From Parashewanella spongiae (GTDB taxonomy: Bacteria > Pseudomonadota > Gammaproteobacteria > Enterobacterales > Shewanellaceae), in NCBI RefSeq assembly GCF_004358345.1, contig NZ_CP037952.1, forward strand, positions 1,178,001-1,242,000: 64,000 nt of DNA, read 5' to 3'. A program made the translations under genes and the position numbers. A model generated the notes under the pieces. That model did not search any database. It worked only from the letters and a program-made list of their open reading frames with translations, and was not told where the DNA came from. Shown here piece after piece: positions 1-9,405 of this stretch (within the stretch, counting starts at the first letter, position 1; each line of letters begins with the position of its first letter).

Positions 1-423
1 GTCGGTGGGCTTGCCGCATTAATACAACAGCAAGGTGGGTTGACTTTTGTCAGTCAAAAAATAGAAACACTTTGCCATAAGTTTAGCCGCTCAGCACACA
101 GCCAAGTCCCTAGGGCTGCAGAGTTTAGTATGGCGTCTATCGTTGCTTTGACTAACAGCTGTGTTGCCAATAATACGGTATCTATTGTTGTCACTGGAGA
201 TATCGCTAAAGACTTAGCAACTAAACACGGTGTCAGTTCAAAACGTGCGGCCAGTATTTTGGATATATTTTCTTGTGTGGTTCAAGGTCTAGTACCTTAT
301 GGTGCACAAGCCTTATTAATCGCCTCTATTTTTTTAATCAGTCCGATTGAAGCTATTTCTTATGCTTGGTATTGCATGATTTTGGCGGTAGTTTCCGTTG
401 TAGTGATTGCGATAAGGAAGTAG
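1..423 (+). CDS. NhaC-family Na+/H+ antiporter, C-terminal part
   Basis: The reading frame is open from the first base of the window, so the gene begins upstream. The visible 140 residues include ADDR-like helices and the segments ANNTVSIVVTGDIAKDLA, SILDIFSCVVQGLVPYGAQ and ISPIEAISYAWY, which match the last transmembrane helices of NhaC-type antiporters. These are inner-membrane proteins that exchange Na+ for H+. The reading frame closes with TAG at 421-423. This is the only plain chromosomal protein gene at the left edge; the IS remnants start about 130 bp downstream. Family assignment is from recognised sequence pattern, not from a search. Confidence 0.75.
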   Translation, partial: VGGLAALIQQQGGLTFVSQKIETLCHKFSRSAHSQVPRAAEFSMASIVALTNSCVANNTVSIVVTGDIAKDLATKHGVSSKRAASILDIFSCVVQGLVPYGAQALLIASIFLISPIEAISYAWYCMILAVVSVVVIAIRK

Positions 424-549
424 TGATTTTTGATTAACATCTCCTTTATGTTATCAAGGCCGTAAAGATGTTCAGGTAGTGAAAGCTCCTTAAAAAACGA
501 TTATTTTCACAATCACAGTTATTTTTTATGAGCTTCATAGCAGTTTCGG

Positions 550-757
550 CAGGGCGGGATTATTCTTTGATGAATTATTCACCAAACAAAATCTCAGCCC
601 TAAATTTTTCATCCCAGCTGGTTCGCTGCATCTTGCCAGCAACACTGTCTTTTGAAGTGTGACTTTTCACCAAGTTCAAAATTTTTCGCCTAATGGTTGC
701 TAAATTTCTTGCGTCATCATCAGCATAAATTTTACAGTCATCACTCTTTAAAAGTGA
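550..757 (-). pseudogene. ISAs1-family transposase, C-terminal remnant and right IS end
   Basis: The minus strand encodes a tail (KIYADDDARNLATIRRKI and following) almost identical to the C-terminus of the intact ISAs1 transposase at 40210-41355. It ends at an outer terminus reading CAGGGCGGGATTAT from position 550, which is the right end of that element. Homology stops at about 757, where the 3' end of a group II intron begins. A matching left terminus lies at 3640-3671, so an ISAs1-type element once spanned the area. Its middle has been replaced by the intron and an IS4 copy. Confidence 0.85.
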
Positions 758-833
758 GTAGAGTAGACCGCTGGAACCTCCCAGCAGCCCCTCGCAGAAC
801 GGTACGTGAGCCTCTCGACTCATACCGCTCCCA

Positions 834-2098
834 TTAAACCATCGATCCTTTCATTCCTGCTCGCCAATGGGCAAACAAGTAGCGATGAGAGTTTGCAATA
901 TTTTCCATAAACTTACCCGCTCTCGTTTTACGTCGCTGGAGTTTCTTGTATTTGTGCCTAGCCCACCAGATTAATGCTTTATTTACCTCGCGGAAAACCC
1001 TATACAGCTCTGAACGACAGAAGCTACCATAATAATTAATCCAACCATTAATGATCGGATTTATCCATTTGGCTATTTGCTCAAGACTTAAATCGGTTCG
1101 CTTTCGGATACCTAACATTCTGATCCTCTTTATCATCCCCTTTTGAGCAACTCTGCTCGCTGCGGGCGTAAAGCTGACAAATATACCCTGTGTTTGCCTA
1201 TTACGACAAAGCCGTGGTCTGAAGGTATATCCTAAAAAGTCGAAACTTATATTCTCGTACTTGCCTTTTCGAGTGCCATCTTTGCAATATGCAATATGCA
1301 ATATGCAATTTTGGTTTTCGTTGGGTGAAGTTCTAGTCCACAGGCTTCAAATCTTTCTTTAAGCTCGATTAACAATTGCTGAGCTTGCTTTTCACTATCA
1401 CAGTGAACAAGCCCATCATCGGCATAACGACACCATTTCACATTCGAATGATTTCTTTGCATCCATTTGTCAAAAACATAATGAAAAAATAAGTTGGCTA
1501 ACACAGGACTCACGACACCACCTTGCGGTGTCCCTTGTGTGCGCCCTATTATTTCACCGTCCGCTTTTATCATCGGCGCTTTTAACCAACGCTCAATATA
1601 CAGCAGCAACCATTTACAATCTGTATGTTTGCGTACTGCTTTCATTAGCAATTCATGTGAAATGTTGTCAAACAATCCTTTTATATCAAATTCCAGAACC
1701 CAATCTTGATACCAACAGCGCTTTCTTGTCACTCGCAGTGCATCTATTGCTGACTTCCTTGGACGATAACCATAGGAATCTTTTAGAAACTCAGGCTCAA
1801 CCAAGGGTTCAAATGAAAGCCTTGCTATCATTTGAGCGATACGATCTTGGATCGTAGGGATACCTAGTATCCTCTCTCCTCCTGATTTCTTTGGTATCGC
1901 CACAGCTTTAACTGCAGGTGGGAAGTAGCAGCCAGAAGACATTCGATTCCATATTTTATAAAGGTTGTTCTTTAAGTCTTTTTCAAAATCCAGCATTGAT
2001 TGCTTATCAATGCCAGCCGCTCCCTTATTTGCTTTTACTAATTGATAGGCCTTAACTACTTGCCATTTATCAATATTGAATCGATGTGTATTCGTCAC
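834..2098 (-). pseudogene. ltrA-like: group II intron reverse transcriptase/maturase, frameshifted
   Basis: This is a LtrA-type intron-encoded protein. It starts with GTG at 2098 and the N-terminal motif NIDKWQVVKAYQLVKANKGA. The catalytic RYADDGLVH motif is present, with a maturase-domain signature (LGYTFRPR, IAKWINPIINGWINYYGSF) further on. The first part (2098 to about 1300) and the second (about 1300 to 834) are in different frames. The break is exactly at a 7-bp tandem repeat tract (1284-1309); removing two repeat units (14 nt) restores TKIAYCKDGTRKGKY. No function is expected in the present state. Confidence 0.9.
1284..1309. repeat. 7-bp tandem repeat (GCAATAT x3.7) that breaks the reverse transcriptase
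   Basis: The unit GCAATAT occurs three full times plus five bases. The undamaged coding sequence inferred from the flanking protein has 1.7 units, so two extra units (14 nt) were gained and shifted the frame. Gain or loss by slippage could in principle restore the frame. Confidence 0.9.
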
Positions 2099-2105
2099 TA
2101 TATCT

Positions 2106-3586
2106 CAATGGCACTAACTTAAGATTTAGCTGAAGGTTTACTAATTGAACAATAGAGAGTAAATCATACAGATTAAGGTTTTTCTAGTGTCACGCCATGA
2201 ATACTAAAACTCGCCAATTCTTCAATGATGCCCCAGAATTGTTACGTCGCTTTGCTCAAACGGAAGAAGATGAACTTTCTTCAATTCTCACTCTGCAAGA
2301 TTTAGAAGATTTTCAAAAAGATAATACTCAAAGAGTACGCAAATATCCCGCCTGCCACACACTTTCGCTTTTCATGAAGCAAGTTGCCAGTGAAAACAAG
2401 TCTTGTCGTTGCACACTAATCAGTGACGCTAGAGATCAAATTGCTATAGGTCGAGAGAAAAACAGCACAATTACAGGTCCCTACTGCAAAGCAAGAAAAC
2501 GGTTATCTCCAGAGTCAATTAAATCGCTATTGAAGAAATCAGGAAAAAACTTAGATGAAGCGATTCAAGGGAAATACTTATGGCATGGTCGTAGAGTGCT
2601 ATTAACTGACGGCTCAACACTATCTATGCCTGATACGCACGAGAACCAAGCCCAATTCCCTCAACCTAAATCACAAAAAGAAGGGCTGGGCTTTCCTCAG
2701 CTGCGGATTTTAGTGTTAATTTCTTTGGGTAGCGGTGCAGTCATTGACTCGGCTGTTTCACCTTGTAAAGGGAAAGGTACTGGCGAGCAGGCACTATTAA
2801 GAAGTATGCAGTCAGACTTGAAACAAGGTGACATTGTGCTGGGAGATGCTAATTTCGAAAACTACTTTGTTCTTGTAGGACTAATGGGGTTAGGCGTTGA
2901 TGCTGTTTTCGAAAAAAACGGAGCCAGAAATGTCGATTTCAGAACCTGTGAAGAAAAGCTGGGTAAGCGAGATGGTTTATTTAAGCTAATTCGTCCATCC
3001 TGTCCAGAATGGATGACCCCAGAGGATTACGCTCAAGTGCCAGAAGAGCTTATCGTCAGAATGGTAGGAACAAAGAAACGTATCATTGTTACCACCCTCA
3101 CGGTTAAAGAAGTCTATCCGAAGCAAGATATTATTGATTTATACGTTTCACGATGGCATATCGAGTTGGATTTTAGGTCAATCAAGACCATGATGAAAAT
3201 GGATATTTTAAGGTGTGGTAGTCCAGATATGGTGCGTAAGGAAATTGATGTTCATTTGTTAGTTTACAACATGATAAGGGCACTTATGTGCCGAGCGGCA
3301 GAAAAAAAAAGGAATATCGCCTAGAGAGGCAAGTTTTAAAGCCGCACATGACGCATTGCAAGATTTTCAGATATTACTTTTGCAAGCCACCGAAGGGGGT
3401 CATTGACACTTTATTGGATGTGATAGCAGATATTATCGGCGAGCATATCGTTGGCAATCGCCCGGGGAGAAAAGAACCGAGAGCAAAGAAAAGGCGACCG
3501 AAACCGACACCAAGGTTACAACATTCAAGAAAACAAGCACGTAGGCTTAAGGTATATCAGAAGTAATTCTTAAGTTAGTGCCATTG
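2106..3586 (+). mobile_element. IS4-family insertion sequence, copy 1
   Basis: The element is 1481 bp with 19-bp terminal inverted repeats beginning CAATGGCACTAACTTAAG. An almost identical copy in the opposite orientation lies at 5266-6746. There is no target duplication: the left flank is the truncated group II intron and the right flank is ISAs1-end sequence. That fits an adjacent deletion after insertion. The two copies enclose rnpB in inverted orientation. Confidence 0.92.
2197..3566 (+). pseudogene. IS4-family DDE transposase, two single-base frameshifts
   Basis: The first frame (2197-3324) gives 375 residues, with LLTDGSTLSMPDTH and VLGDANFENYF around the first two Asp residues and the YREK-like region VSRWHIELDFRSIKTMMKMD with the Glu. 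The C-terminal tail continues in other frames to 3566. The inferred ancestral reading needs one A fewer in an A9 run near 3302-3310 and one G fewer in the GGGGG run at about 3396-3400. Copy 2 has the same two changes, so they predate the duplication or are translational frameshift sites. Activity is uncertain. Confidence 0.85.
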
Positions 3587-3639
3587 ACACATACATAGCT
3601 CTGAGCTGGGAATTTAATTACTGTAATTGGTATAACTAT

Positions 3640-3671
3640 TTGTTCAAGACCTAAAGCACGATCCCGCCCTG
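3640..3671 (-). repeat. ISAs1-family left terminus remnant
   Basis: The reverse complement begins CAGGGCGGGATCGTGCTTTA, nearly identical to the left end of the intact ISAs1 at 40128. It diverges after about 30 bp. Together with the right terminus at 550 it outlines an old ISAs1-type insertion. Confidence 0.75.
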
Positions 3672-3699
3672 CTATTTTATACGATTTCATATAGTTTTT

Positions 3700-3728
3700 C
3701 TGGTAAATGTAAGCAAAATCTCTATAAT
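3700..3728 (+). promoter_or_regulatory. rnpB promoter
   Basis: A perfect TATAAT -10 box lies at 3723-3728, about 7 bp before the probable RNA start. The -35 region is poorly conserved. The ISAs1 terminus ends only about 50 bp upstream of the -10 box, so the promoter has survived just inside the insertion cluster. Confidence 0.65.
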
Positions 3729-3734
3729 GACCGC

Positions 3735-4106
<372 letters not shown>

Positions 4107-4107
4107 T

Positions 4108-4150
4108 GAATTCAAGCAAGTGTTTGTTTTACAAGCGCTTGTTTGAATTC
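4108..4150 (+). terminator. hairpin terminator after rnpB
   Basis: GAATTCAAGCAAG pairs with the downstream CTTGTTTGAATTC around a T-rich loop, giving a long stem right after the RNase P RNA. No strong T-run follows, so termination efficiency is uncertain. Confidence 0.6.
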
Positions 4151-4182
4151 ACTCCAATCAATATCGTACACATTTACTCACC

Positions 4183-4214
4183 TGTTACACCATCTGTTAC
4201 ACTCCTTGTTACAC
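4183..4214 (+). repeat. three TGTTACAC repeats at an exact 12-bp period
   Basis: TGTTACAC occurs at 4183, 4195 and 4207 between the rnpB terminator and an integrase remnant. The helically close spacing suggests protein-binding sites, for example arm-type integrase sites of a former element inserted at the rnpB 3' end. The role is inferred. Confidence 0.7.
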
Positions 4215-4252
4215 GGTTTATCATACTGTATGCGTAAGGTGGGGTGCTTATC

Positions 4253-4780
4253 ATGAAAGCAGTTCACGGATTCAAGCATCTTTATCTTCGAAAAAATACC
4301 TACTACTTTCGTCTTGTCTTGCGTAGACATCGAACAAAGTTTCAAATTATACTCAGTCTGCAAACCACAAACCTTTCAGAAGCCGTTGTTTCATTAGGAA
4401 AAGTTAATACGGAAATTAGTAGAGTTAAAAAACTGATAACCGTTTCTTCTCCGAATGAAGTCGAGGCAATTCGAAGTTCGATAAATGGATTTAAACAACG
4501 AATGCAAAAGCAGTTACAGATGCACCATTTAGATTCGATGGTTGCAGAAATGGAACAGAGCTTCAATAACACCGCTCATGTAGCTAAACTCTTCAGTAAT
4601 ATTTATCCACATGACTTTCCTCCAAGATTTGAACTGAAAATTAAAGAGCTTGAAGCTCATATTGGGCAAGAGACATATCACGAGGCAGTACATGACTTCG
4701 TTGAAAGTCTTTCCAATATGGATAAACAACTTTTTGCTATTCATTTATCAAATGGATTAATGAATAACTCGAATGGGTAG
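4253..4780 (+). pseudogene. tyrosine integrase, N-terminal remnant
   Basis: The ATG at 4253 starts MKAVHGFKHLYLRKNTYYFR. This resembles the N-terminal DNA-binding domain of phage-type integrases that open with a short strand-rich YYFRxxxP-like segment. It continues to residue 176 with helical sequence but has no catalytic R-H-R-Y domain; an IS1 remnant follows directly. It is read as a truncated integrase of an element once inserted next to rnpB. The family call rests on the N-terminal pattern only. Confidence 0.5.
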
Positions 4781-4845
4781 TGGGCTGAAGCAGTGAATTG
4801 ATCTATCATGGTTGCACTCTAGTTTCATTTATTTTAGAGAATATC

Positions 4846-5265
4846 ATGCGTCACTCTGTAGATGTTCAATGCCCTCACTGTCAAAGTACTTCAATATCAA
4901 AAGCAGGAAAAAGCCCAAAGGGACAGCAAAGATATTTATGTACCAACTCTGAGTGCCCGAAAAAACATTCCTACTTCATTATGTTAAGCGTGCTTGGGAA
5001 GATGGAGTAAAAGAAACAGCCATTGACATGGTACTTAATGGTAGCGGAATAAGGGATACAGGTAGAGTGTTAAATATACACAAGAATACAGTGATAAACG
5101 CCATTAAAAAAAAGAAAAGAGCATTGTCCACGTAAATCCTAATTACACTCAAAGAGATAGCAACTCAAACATTGAAATCGATATAGAGTTGGTCTGCGAA
5201 GAAGCAGAGATCGATGAGCAATGGTCATTTGTAGGTAAAAAGGTTAACCAGAGGTGGCTATGGCA
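4846..5265 (+). pseudogene. IS1-family element remnant (InsA frameshifted, InsB truncated)
   Basis: An ATG at 4846 begins an InsA-like protein with the zinc-finger start VDVQCPHCQS and QQRYLC. The frame breaks at an A6 run near 4960; one more A would join it to TFLLHYVKRAWEDGVKETAIDM and a helix-turn-helix. After InsA, the InsB sequence DEQWSFVGKKVNQRWLW is cut off by the IS4 copy at 5266. No distal part of IS1 is found beyond that copy, so the rest was deleted. Confidence 0.85.
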
Positions 5266-6746
5266 CAATGGCACTAATTTAAGAATTACTTCTGATATAC
5301 CTTAAGCCTACGTGCTTGTTTTCTTGAATGTTGTAACCTTGGTGTCGGTTTCGGTCGCCTTTTCTTTGCTCTCGGTTCTTTTCTCCCCGGGCGATTGCCA
5401 ACGATATGCTCGCCGATAATATCTGCTATCACATCCAATAAAGTGTCAATGACCCCCTTCGGTGGCTTGCAAAAGTAATATCTGAAAATCTTGCAATGCG
5501 TCATGTGCGGCTTTAAAACTTGCCTCTCTAGGCGATATTCCTTTTTTTTTCTGCCGCTCGGCACATAAGTGCCCTTATCATGTTGTAAACTAACAAATGA
5601 ACATCAATTTCCTTACGCACCATATCTGGACTACCACACCTTAAAATATCCATTTTCATCATGGTCTTGATTGACCTAAAATCCAACTCGATATGCCATC
5701 GTGAAACGTATAAATCAATAATATCTTGCTTCGGATAGACTTCTTTAACCGTGAGGGTGGTAACAATGATACGTTTCTTTGTTCCTACCATTCTGACGAT
5801 AAGCTCTTCTGGCACTTGAGCGTAATCCTCTGGGGTCATCCATTCTGGACAGGATGGACGAATTAGCTTAAATAAACCATCTCGCTTACCCAGCTTTTCT
5901 TCACAGGTTCTGAAATCGACATTTCTGGCTCCGTTTTTTTCGAAAACAGCATCAACGCCTAACCCCATTAGTCCTACAAGAACAAAGTAGTTTTCGAAAT
6001 TAGCATCTCCCAGCACAATGTCACCTTGTTTCAAGTCTGACTGCATACTTCTTAATAGTGCCTGCTCGCCAGTACCTTTCCCTTTACAAGGTGAAACAGC
6101 CGAGTCAATGACTGCACCGCTACCCAAAGAAATTAACACTAAAATCCGCAGCTGAGGAAAGCCCAATCCTTCTTTTTGTGACTTAGGTTGAGGGAATTGG
6201 GCTTGGTTCTCGTGCGTATCAGGCATAGATAGTGTTGAGCCGTCAGTTAATAGCACTCTACGGCCATGCCATAAGTATTTCCCTTGAATCGCTTCATCTA
6301 AGTTTTTTCCTGATTTCTTCAATAGCGATTTAATTGACTCTGGAGATAACCGTTTTCTTGCTTTGCAGTAGGGACCTGTAATTGTGCTGTTTTTCTCTCG
6401 ACCTATAGCAATTTGATCTCTAGCGTCACTGATTAGTGTGCAACGACAAGACTTGTTTTCACTGGCAACTTGCTTCATGAAAAGCGAAAGTGTGTGGCAG
6501 GCGGGATACTTGCGTACTCTTTGAGTATTATCTTTTTGAAAATCTTCTAAATCTTGCAGAGTGAGAATTGAAGAAAGTTCATCTTCTTCCGTTTGAGCAA
6601 AGCGACGTAACAATTCTGGGGCATCATTGAAGAATTGGCGAGTTGTAGTATTCATGGCGTGACACTAGAAAAACCTTAATCTGTATGATTTACTCTCTAT
6701 TGTTCAATTAGTAAACCTTCAGCTAAATCTTAAGTTAGTGCCATTG
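5266..6746 (-). mobile_element. IS4-family insertion sequence, copy 2 (inverted)
   Basis: The element is 1481 bp, the same length and ends (CAATGGCACTAA...) as copy 1, in the opposite orientation. It cuts IS1 on its left and a PPR-repeat gene on its right, with no target duplication. Recombination between the two copies would invert the rnpB segment (3587-5265). Confidence 0.92.
5286..6655 (-). pseudogene. IS4-family DDE transposase, copy 2
   Basis: The protein is nearly the same as that of copy 1; for example the N-terminus reads MNTTTRQFF instead of MNTKTRQFF. It shares the A9 and G5 frameshift positions and the separate C-terminal frame ending at 5286. The start is the ATG at 6655, within the element. 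The shared lesions show that one copy derives from the other or that both use frameshifting. Confidence 0.85.
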
Positions 6747-7760
6747 AGCTTAATGCAACAATGGGGCATCAAGCCTGATATTGCCATTTACAGCGCCTTT
6801 ATCACGGTGTGCGCTAAAACTGGCCAGTTTGATAGTGCTTGGCAACTGGTGTGTGGTGATAAGCCCGTGATGGCACCTCATCTACCACTAAAGGCAGATT
6901 CAATCACCTGCATGAATTTGCTGACGGCCTGCGCTGAAACGGGGCGTTTTACCGAAGCCAAGTCATTGGTGTTGGGCGATGGTGCTACAGCTACAGCCAG
7001 CTTAATGCAGCAGTGGGGCATCAACCCTGATGTTGCCATTTACAGTGCCTTTATCACGGTATGCGCTAAAACGGGTCAGTTTGATAGAGCTTGGCAACTG
7101 GTGTGTGGTGATAAGCCCGTGATGGCACCTCATCTACCATTAAAGGCAGATTCAATCACCTGCATGAATTTGCTGGCTGCCTGCGCTGAAGCGGGACGTT
7201 ATGCAGAAGCCAAATCATTGGTATTGGGCGATGGCGATACAGCCAGCTTAATGCAACAATGGGGCATCAAGGCTGATGTTGCCACTTACAATGCCTTTAT
7301 CACGGTATGCGCTAAAACTGGCCAGTTTGATAGTGCTTGGCAACTGGTGTGTGGTGATAAGCCCGTGATGGCACCTCATTTGCCATTAATAGCCAATCGA
7401 ATCACCTGCCTGAATTTACTGACGGCCTGCGCTGAAGCGGGGCGTTATGCCGAAGCCAAATCATTAGTGTTGGGCGATGGCGATGGCGATACAGCTACAG
7501 CCAGCTTAATGAAACAATGGGACATCAAGCCTGATGTTGCCATTTACAATGCCTTTATTAAAGTATGTATTAAGGCTAAGGAGTTAGGCACTGGAATATG
7601 GTATTTAGAAGAAATAATAAACAAGTGTAACATGAGTACTCTTTCACAAATACATGCTCAACTTGCGCCGCTTGAAAAAGATAATTTCGCAAGCATGATT
7701 GATAAAGGGATAACACAAGGAATATATAAAAAAAATGTTGGCTTAATGAATCATTGTATC
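6747..7760 (+). repeat. four near-identical direct repeats of 246-258 bp in the PPR gene
   Basis: Units begin with AGCTTAATG at 6747, 6999, 7245 and 7503, giving periods of 252, 246 and 258 bp. All are multiples of three. Length changes fall in the linker GATGGCGAT(GGCGAT)ACAGC, which varies by whole codons. The fourth unit degenerates into unique sequence at about 7590. Confidence 0.9.
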
Positions 7761-8024
7761 GATTTGCATATGGATAAAATCTTCGAAGGAGATTCAGGTG
7801 ATGGTACACATATTCGAGGTGTTCCATTAGCTTTCGCAAAACTATTATTTTGTTACCACAAACAAAACAATGAACCCAACATAACATCGATCATAACTGG
7901 ATACCATGGCAATAATACGTTAAAAAATGGAATGATAAGTTTTCTCAAAGATGAATTTGGACTTGAGTTTATCGAGGATGAATTCAACTCAGGAATGATA
8001 GTATTGAGCAAGTCTGCCCATTAA
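6747..8024 (+). CDS. pentatricopeptide-repeat (PPR) protein with Smr-like C-terminus, 5'-truncated
   Basis: The protein is a row of 35-residue PPR motifs such as ADSITCMNLLTACAETGRF and DVAIYSAFITVCAKTGQF. The pairs are joined by Ala/Gly/Asp-rich linkers. The last 100 residues (CIDLHMDKIF, SIITGYHGNNTLKNGM, FLKDEFGLEF) fit the DLHG and TGxG pattern of a Smr domain. PPR tracts bind single-stranded RNA and Smr domains are often nucleases, so RNA binding or cleavage is plausible. The IS4 right end at 6746 removed the start; the first usable ATG is 6753. PPR genes are rare in bacteria. Confidence 0.75.
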   Translation, partial: SLMQQWGIKPDIAIYSAFITVCAKTGQFDSAWQLVCGDKPVMAPHLPLKADSITCMNLLTACAETGRFTEAKSLVLGDGATATASLMQQWGINPDVAIYSAFITVCAKTGQFDRAWQLVCGDKPVMAPHLPLKADSITCMNLLAACAEAGRYAEAKSLVLGDGDTASLMQQWGIKADVATYNAFITVCAKTGQFDSAWQLVCGDKPVMAPHLPLIANRITCLNLLTACAEAGRYAEAKSLVLGDGDGDTATASLMKQWDIKPDVAIYNAFIKVCIKAKELGTGIWYLEEIINKCNMSTLSQIHAQLAPLEKDNFASMIDKGITQGIYKKNVGLMNHCIDLHMDKIFEGDSGDGTHIRGVPLAFAKLLFCYHKQNNEPNITSIITGYHGNNTLKNGMISFLKDEFGLEFIEDEFNSGMIVLSKSAH

Positions 8025-8030
8025 CTGTAG

Positions 8031-8204
8031 TTGCTTGCATTTATAAATCGGTTTGCTCGCATTTATCCGTCATTTTCTGCTCACAATAAATGACTTTATA
8101 AAAACGAGCTTGCTCACAATAATCGCTTTTATCAAATTAGTTGCTCAGATTAAGTGATTTAATAAAGCTATGTTGCTCACTTTAAATGATTCTATAAATG
8201 AACC
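8031..8204 (+). repeat. degenerate TTGCTCAC-type direct repeats
   Basis: The motif TTGCTCACAATAAATGA is repeated with drift at 8031, 8053, 8077, 8110, 8141 and 8173. The last four copies are 31-33 bp apart. The tract is A+T-rich and non-coding and lies between the PPR gene stop and the last integron attC site. Function is unknown; it resembles iterons or a cluster of binding sites. Confidence 0.6.
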
Positions 8205-8321
8205 AATTTAAATGAGATACAAATTAAATAATATCATATGGTTGACTCGTTTTTGGACAAAAATGAGATAGGGTTGTAAATTTACTCGAATAATTTTGCA
8301 TTATAAAACCTAATCCAAATC

Positions 8322-8388
8322 GTATAACTACGCCCGTATCAAACGACGCCGAATAATCGCAGGAATGAGCTAGAAATTTATGTTATAT
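8322..8388 (-). repeat. attC: integron attC site A
   Basis: On the plus strand the outer cores are GTATAAC (8322-8328) and GTTATAT (8382-8388). Read on the minus strand this gives an R'' AAC core before an R' GTT core. It lies 3' of the two-gene cassette at 8410-8993. It is the distal end of the recognised array. Confidence 0.6.
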
Positions 8389-8409
8389 GCTGTTATTTAG
8401 AATGAGTAT

Positions 8410-8694
8410 CTAAAACGGTATTTCTAAGTCGTCTTCATTATATCTATCGCCATCAACTTTGATTTCATCTTCTGTATTAATCAAATGCCATAACTCATTC
8501 TGGTGCAACCATATCGAGCCAGCATTTTCTCTAATGAAATCATCTACTGGTTGCCCATCAATTTCAGGTTCTCTTTGAACTTTTACTTGCTTTCCATTAA
8601 TGAAAATAAATTTGTACTTTTTCCTTTGCTTAATTTTTTTATTTCGTTGTATTTTTTTCTGATTGCCAGAAGGAGGTTTTTTAGATGCGTTCAT
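8410..8694 (-). CDS. integron cassette protein, basic N-terminus, unknown function
   Basis: The 94-residue protein starts at the ATG at 8694 (MNASKKPPSGNQKK). The first 35 residues are rich in Lys and Arg; the rest is acidic and ends NEDDLEIPF. The ATG overlaps the upstream stop as ATGA, so the two genes are translationally coupled. The central WLHQNELWHLI segment hints at a small folded domain. I do not recognise the family. The attC site follows the stop by 22 bp, marking this as the end of a mobile cassette. Confidence 0.65.
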   Translation of the reverse strand: MNASKKPPSGNQKKIQRNKKIKQRKKYKFIFINGKQVKVQREPEIDGQPVDDFIRENAGSIWLHQNELWHLINTEDEIKVDGDRYNEDDLEIPF

Positions 8695-8993
8695 AATTTG
8701 CTGCCATAACAACTATGCCAATTGTCATAGTGGACTATATCAGCTGACATAACCTGCCTCTTAGAAGTTGATAAGGAATCACCGCAAAAGGGACAACAGT
8801 ATATCTCAACTATTGTTTGCCAGATTGTATCACCTACCTCCTCAAGGTAATGATTTTCTTCAAGGTCAGCTTCTTCTGCTGTACGCTCTACTATCATATT
8901 CCAAACATGCTTATCGTCGCTAAGAAACTCATTACTATAGATAATGGTAATGCCTTTCTCAGGTAGAGATTTACATTCGTGATATCTATGCAT
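8691..8993 (-). CDS. integron cassette protein with CPFCG motif, unknown function
   Basis: This 100-residue acidic protein starts with ATG at 8993. It has CCPFCG at about residues 66-71 and later DNWHSCYG, a possible metal-binding knuckle. It is the first gene of a two-gene cassette; its TGA overlaps the next ATG. Two coupled genes in one cassette are typical of toxin-antitoxin or toxin-immunity cassettes, but no family is recognised, so that is only a hint. Confidence 0.65.
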   Translation of the reverse strand: MHRYHECKSLPEKGITIIYSNEFLSDDKHVWNMIVERTAEEADLEENHYLEEVGDTIWQTIVEIYCCPFCGDSLSTSKRQVMSADIVHYDNWHSCYGSKL

Positions 8994-9023
8994 GTACCTG
9001 TCCTTGCACGTGATTTATATAGC

Positions 9024-9129
9024 TGTTAACGTCGTAAACAATAGCACGTAAGTTAAAGAATTTTTTCACTTTTAGGTTTTGCAATAAGTGTGAAAATTGT
9101 TCAAAAATTCATTGATTTGCCTGTTAGCT
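9024..9129 (-). repeat. attC: integron attC site B
   Basis: The plus-strand cores are TGTTAAC (9024-9030) and GTTAGCT (9123-9129), 106 nt overall. It is the long type of attC, following cassette gene 9135-9377 by 6 bp. Confidence 0.65.
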
Positions 9130-9134
9130 GCTTT

Positions 9135-9377
9135 CTAGCTTATTGAATACTTGCTAGAAATTTTAACTTTAAGTTCGCCAACTGTCTTTATAAAAGGTTG
9201 AATTGAACACATACCAGCAGCAATAAGACCCATTGAACCATAATTTGATGGTAAGCCAAATTCTTGTGACATGATATTGTAACCAGCCAAGTATCCGATG
9301 TTATAAACTGCACCAATAATGATAAGGGGCAAAATAATTAAGCATGCCCAAAAACGAATTTGTGATAATGAATTCAT
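9135..9377 (-). CDS. integron cassette small membrane protein
   Basis: The 80-residue protein starts with ATG at 9377. It has a strong hydrophobic helix at about residues 9-30 (FWACLIILPLIIIGAVYNIG) and a weaker one around residues 45-60. The C-terminal tail is basic and polar. It probably sits in the inner membrane with two helices. It fills a cassette bounded by attC sites B and C. The function is unknown. Confidence 0.6.
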   Translation of the reverse strand: MNSLSQIRFWACLIILPLIIIGAVYNIGYLAGYNIMSQEFGLPSNYGSMGLIAAGMCSIQPFIKTVGELKVKISSKYSIS

Positions 9378-9405
9378 AACTAATCCTTTAGATTTATACT
9401 TTTGC

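Larger units (their letters stand above)
762..2105 (-). mobile_element. group II intron, 5'-truncated
   Basis: The minus strand has a reverse transcriptase/maturase gene followed by a 34-nt domain V hairpin (797-830, starting GAGC and ending GTTC with a GAGA loop). A domain VI-like hairpin follows at about 762-790. The 3' junction is inside an ISAs1 transposase gene. The usual 500-600 nt of ribozyme domains I-III upstream of the reverse transcriptase are absent, because an IS4-family element begins at 2106, only 8 bp from the reverse transcriptase start. The intron can therefore not splice. Boundaries at the 3' side are accurate to a few bases. Confidence 0.85.

Noticed and set aside
834-2098. 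Retron or diversity-generating retroelement
   Set aside because: The maturase region and the domain V hairpin 3' of the gene identify a group II intron; no msr/msd RNA or template/variable repeat was found.
8041-8204. CRISPR-like array suggested by spaced repeats
   Set aside because: The repeats are degenerate, spacers are not of equal length or unique in the CRISPR sense, and no cas gene is near. They were reported only as direct repeats.
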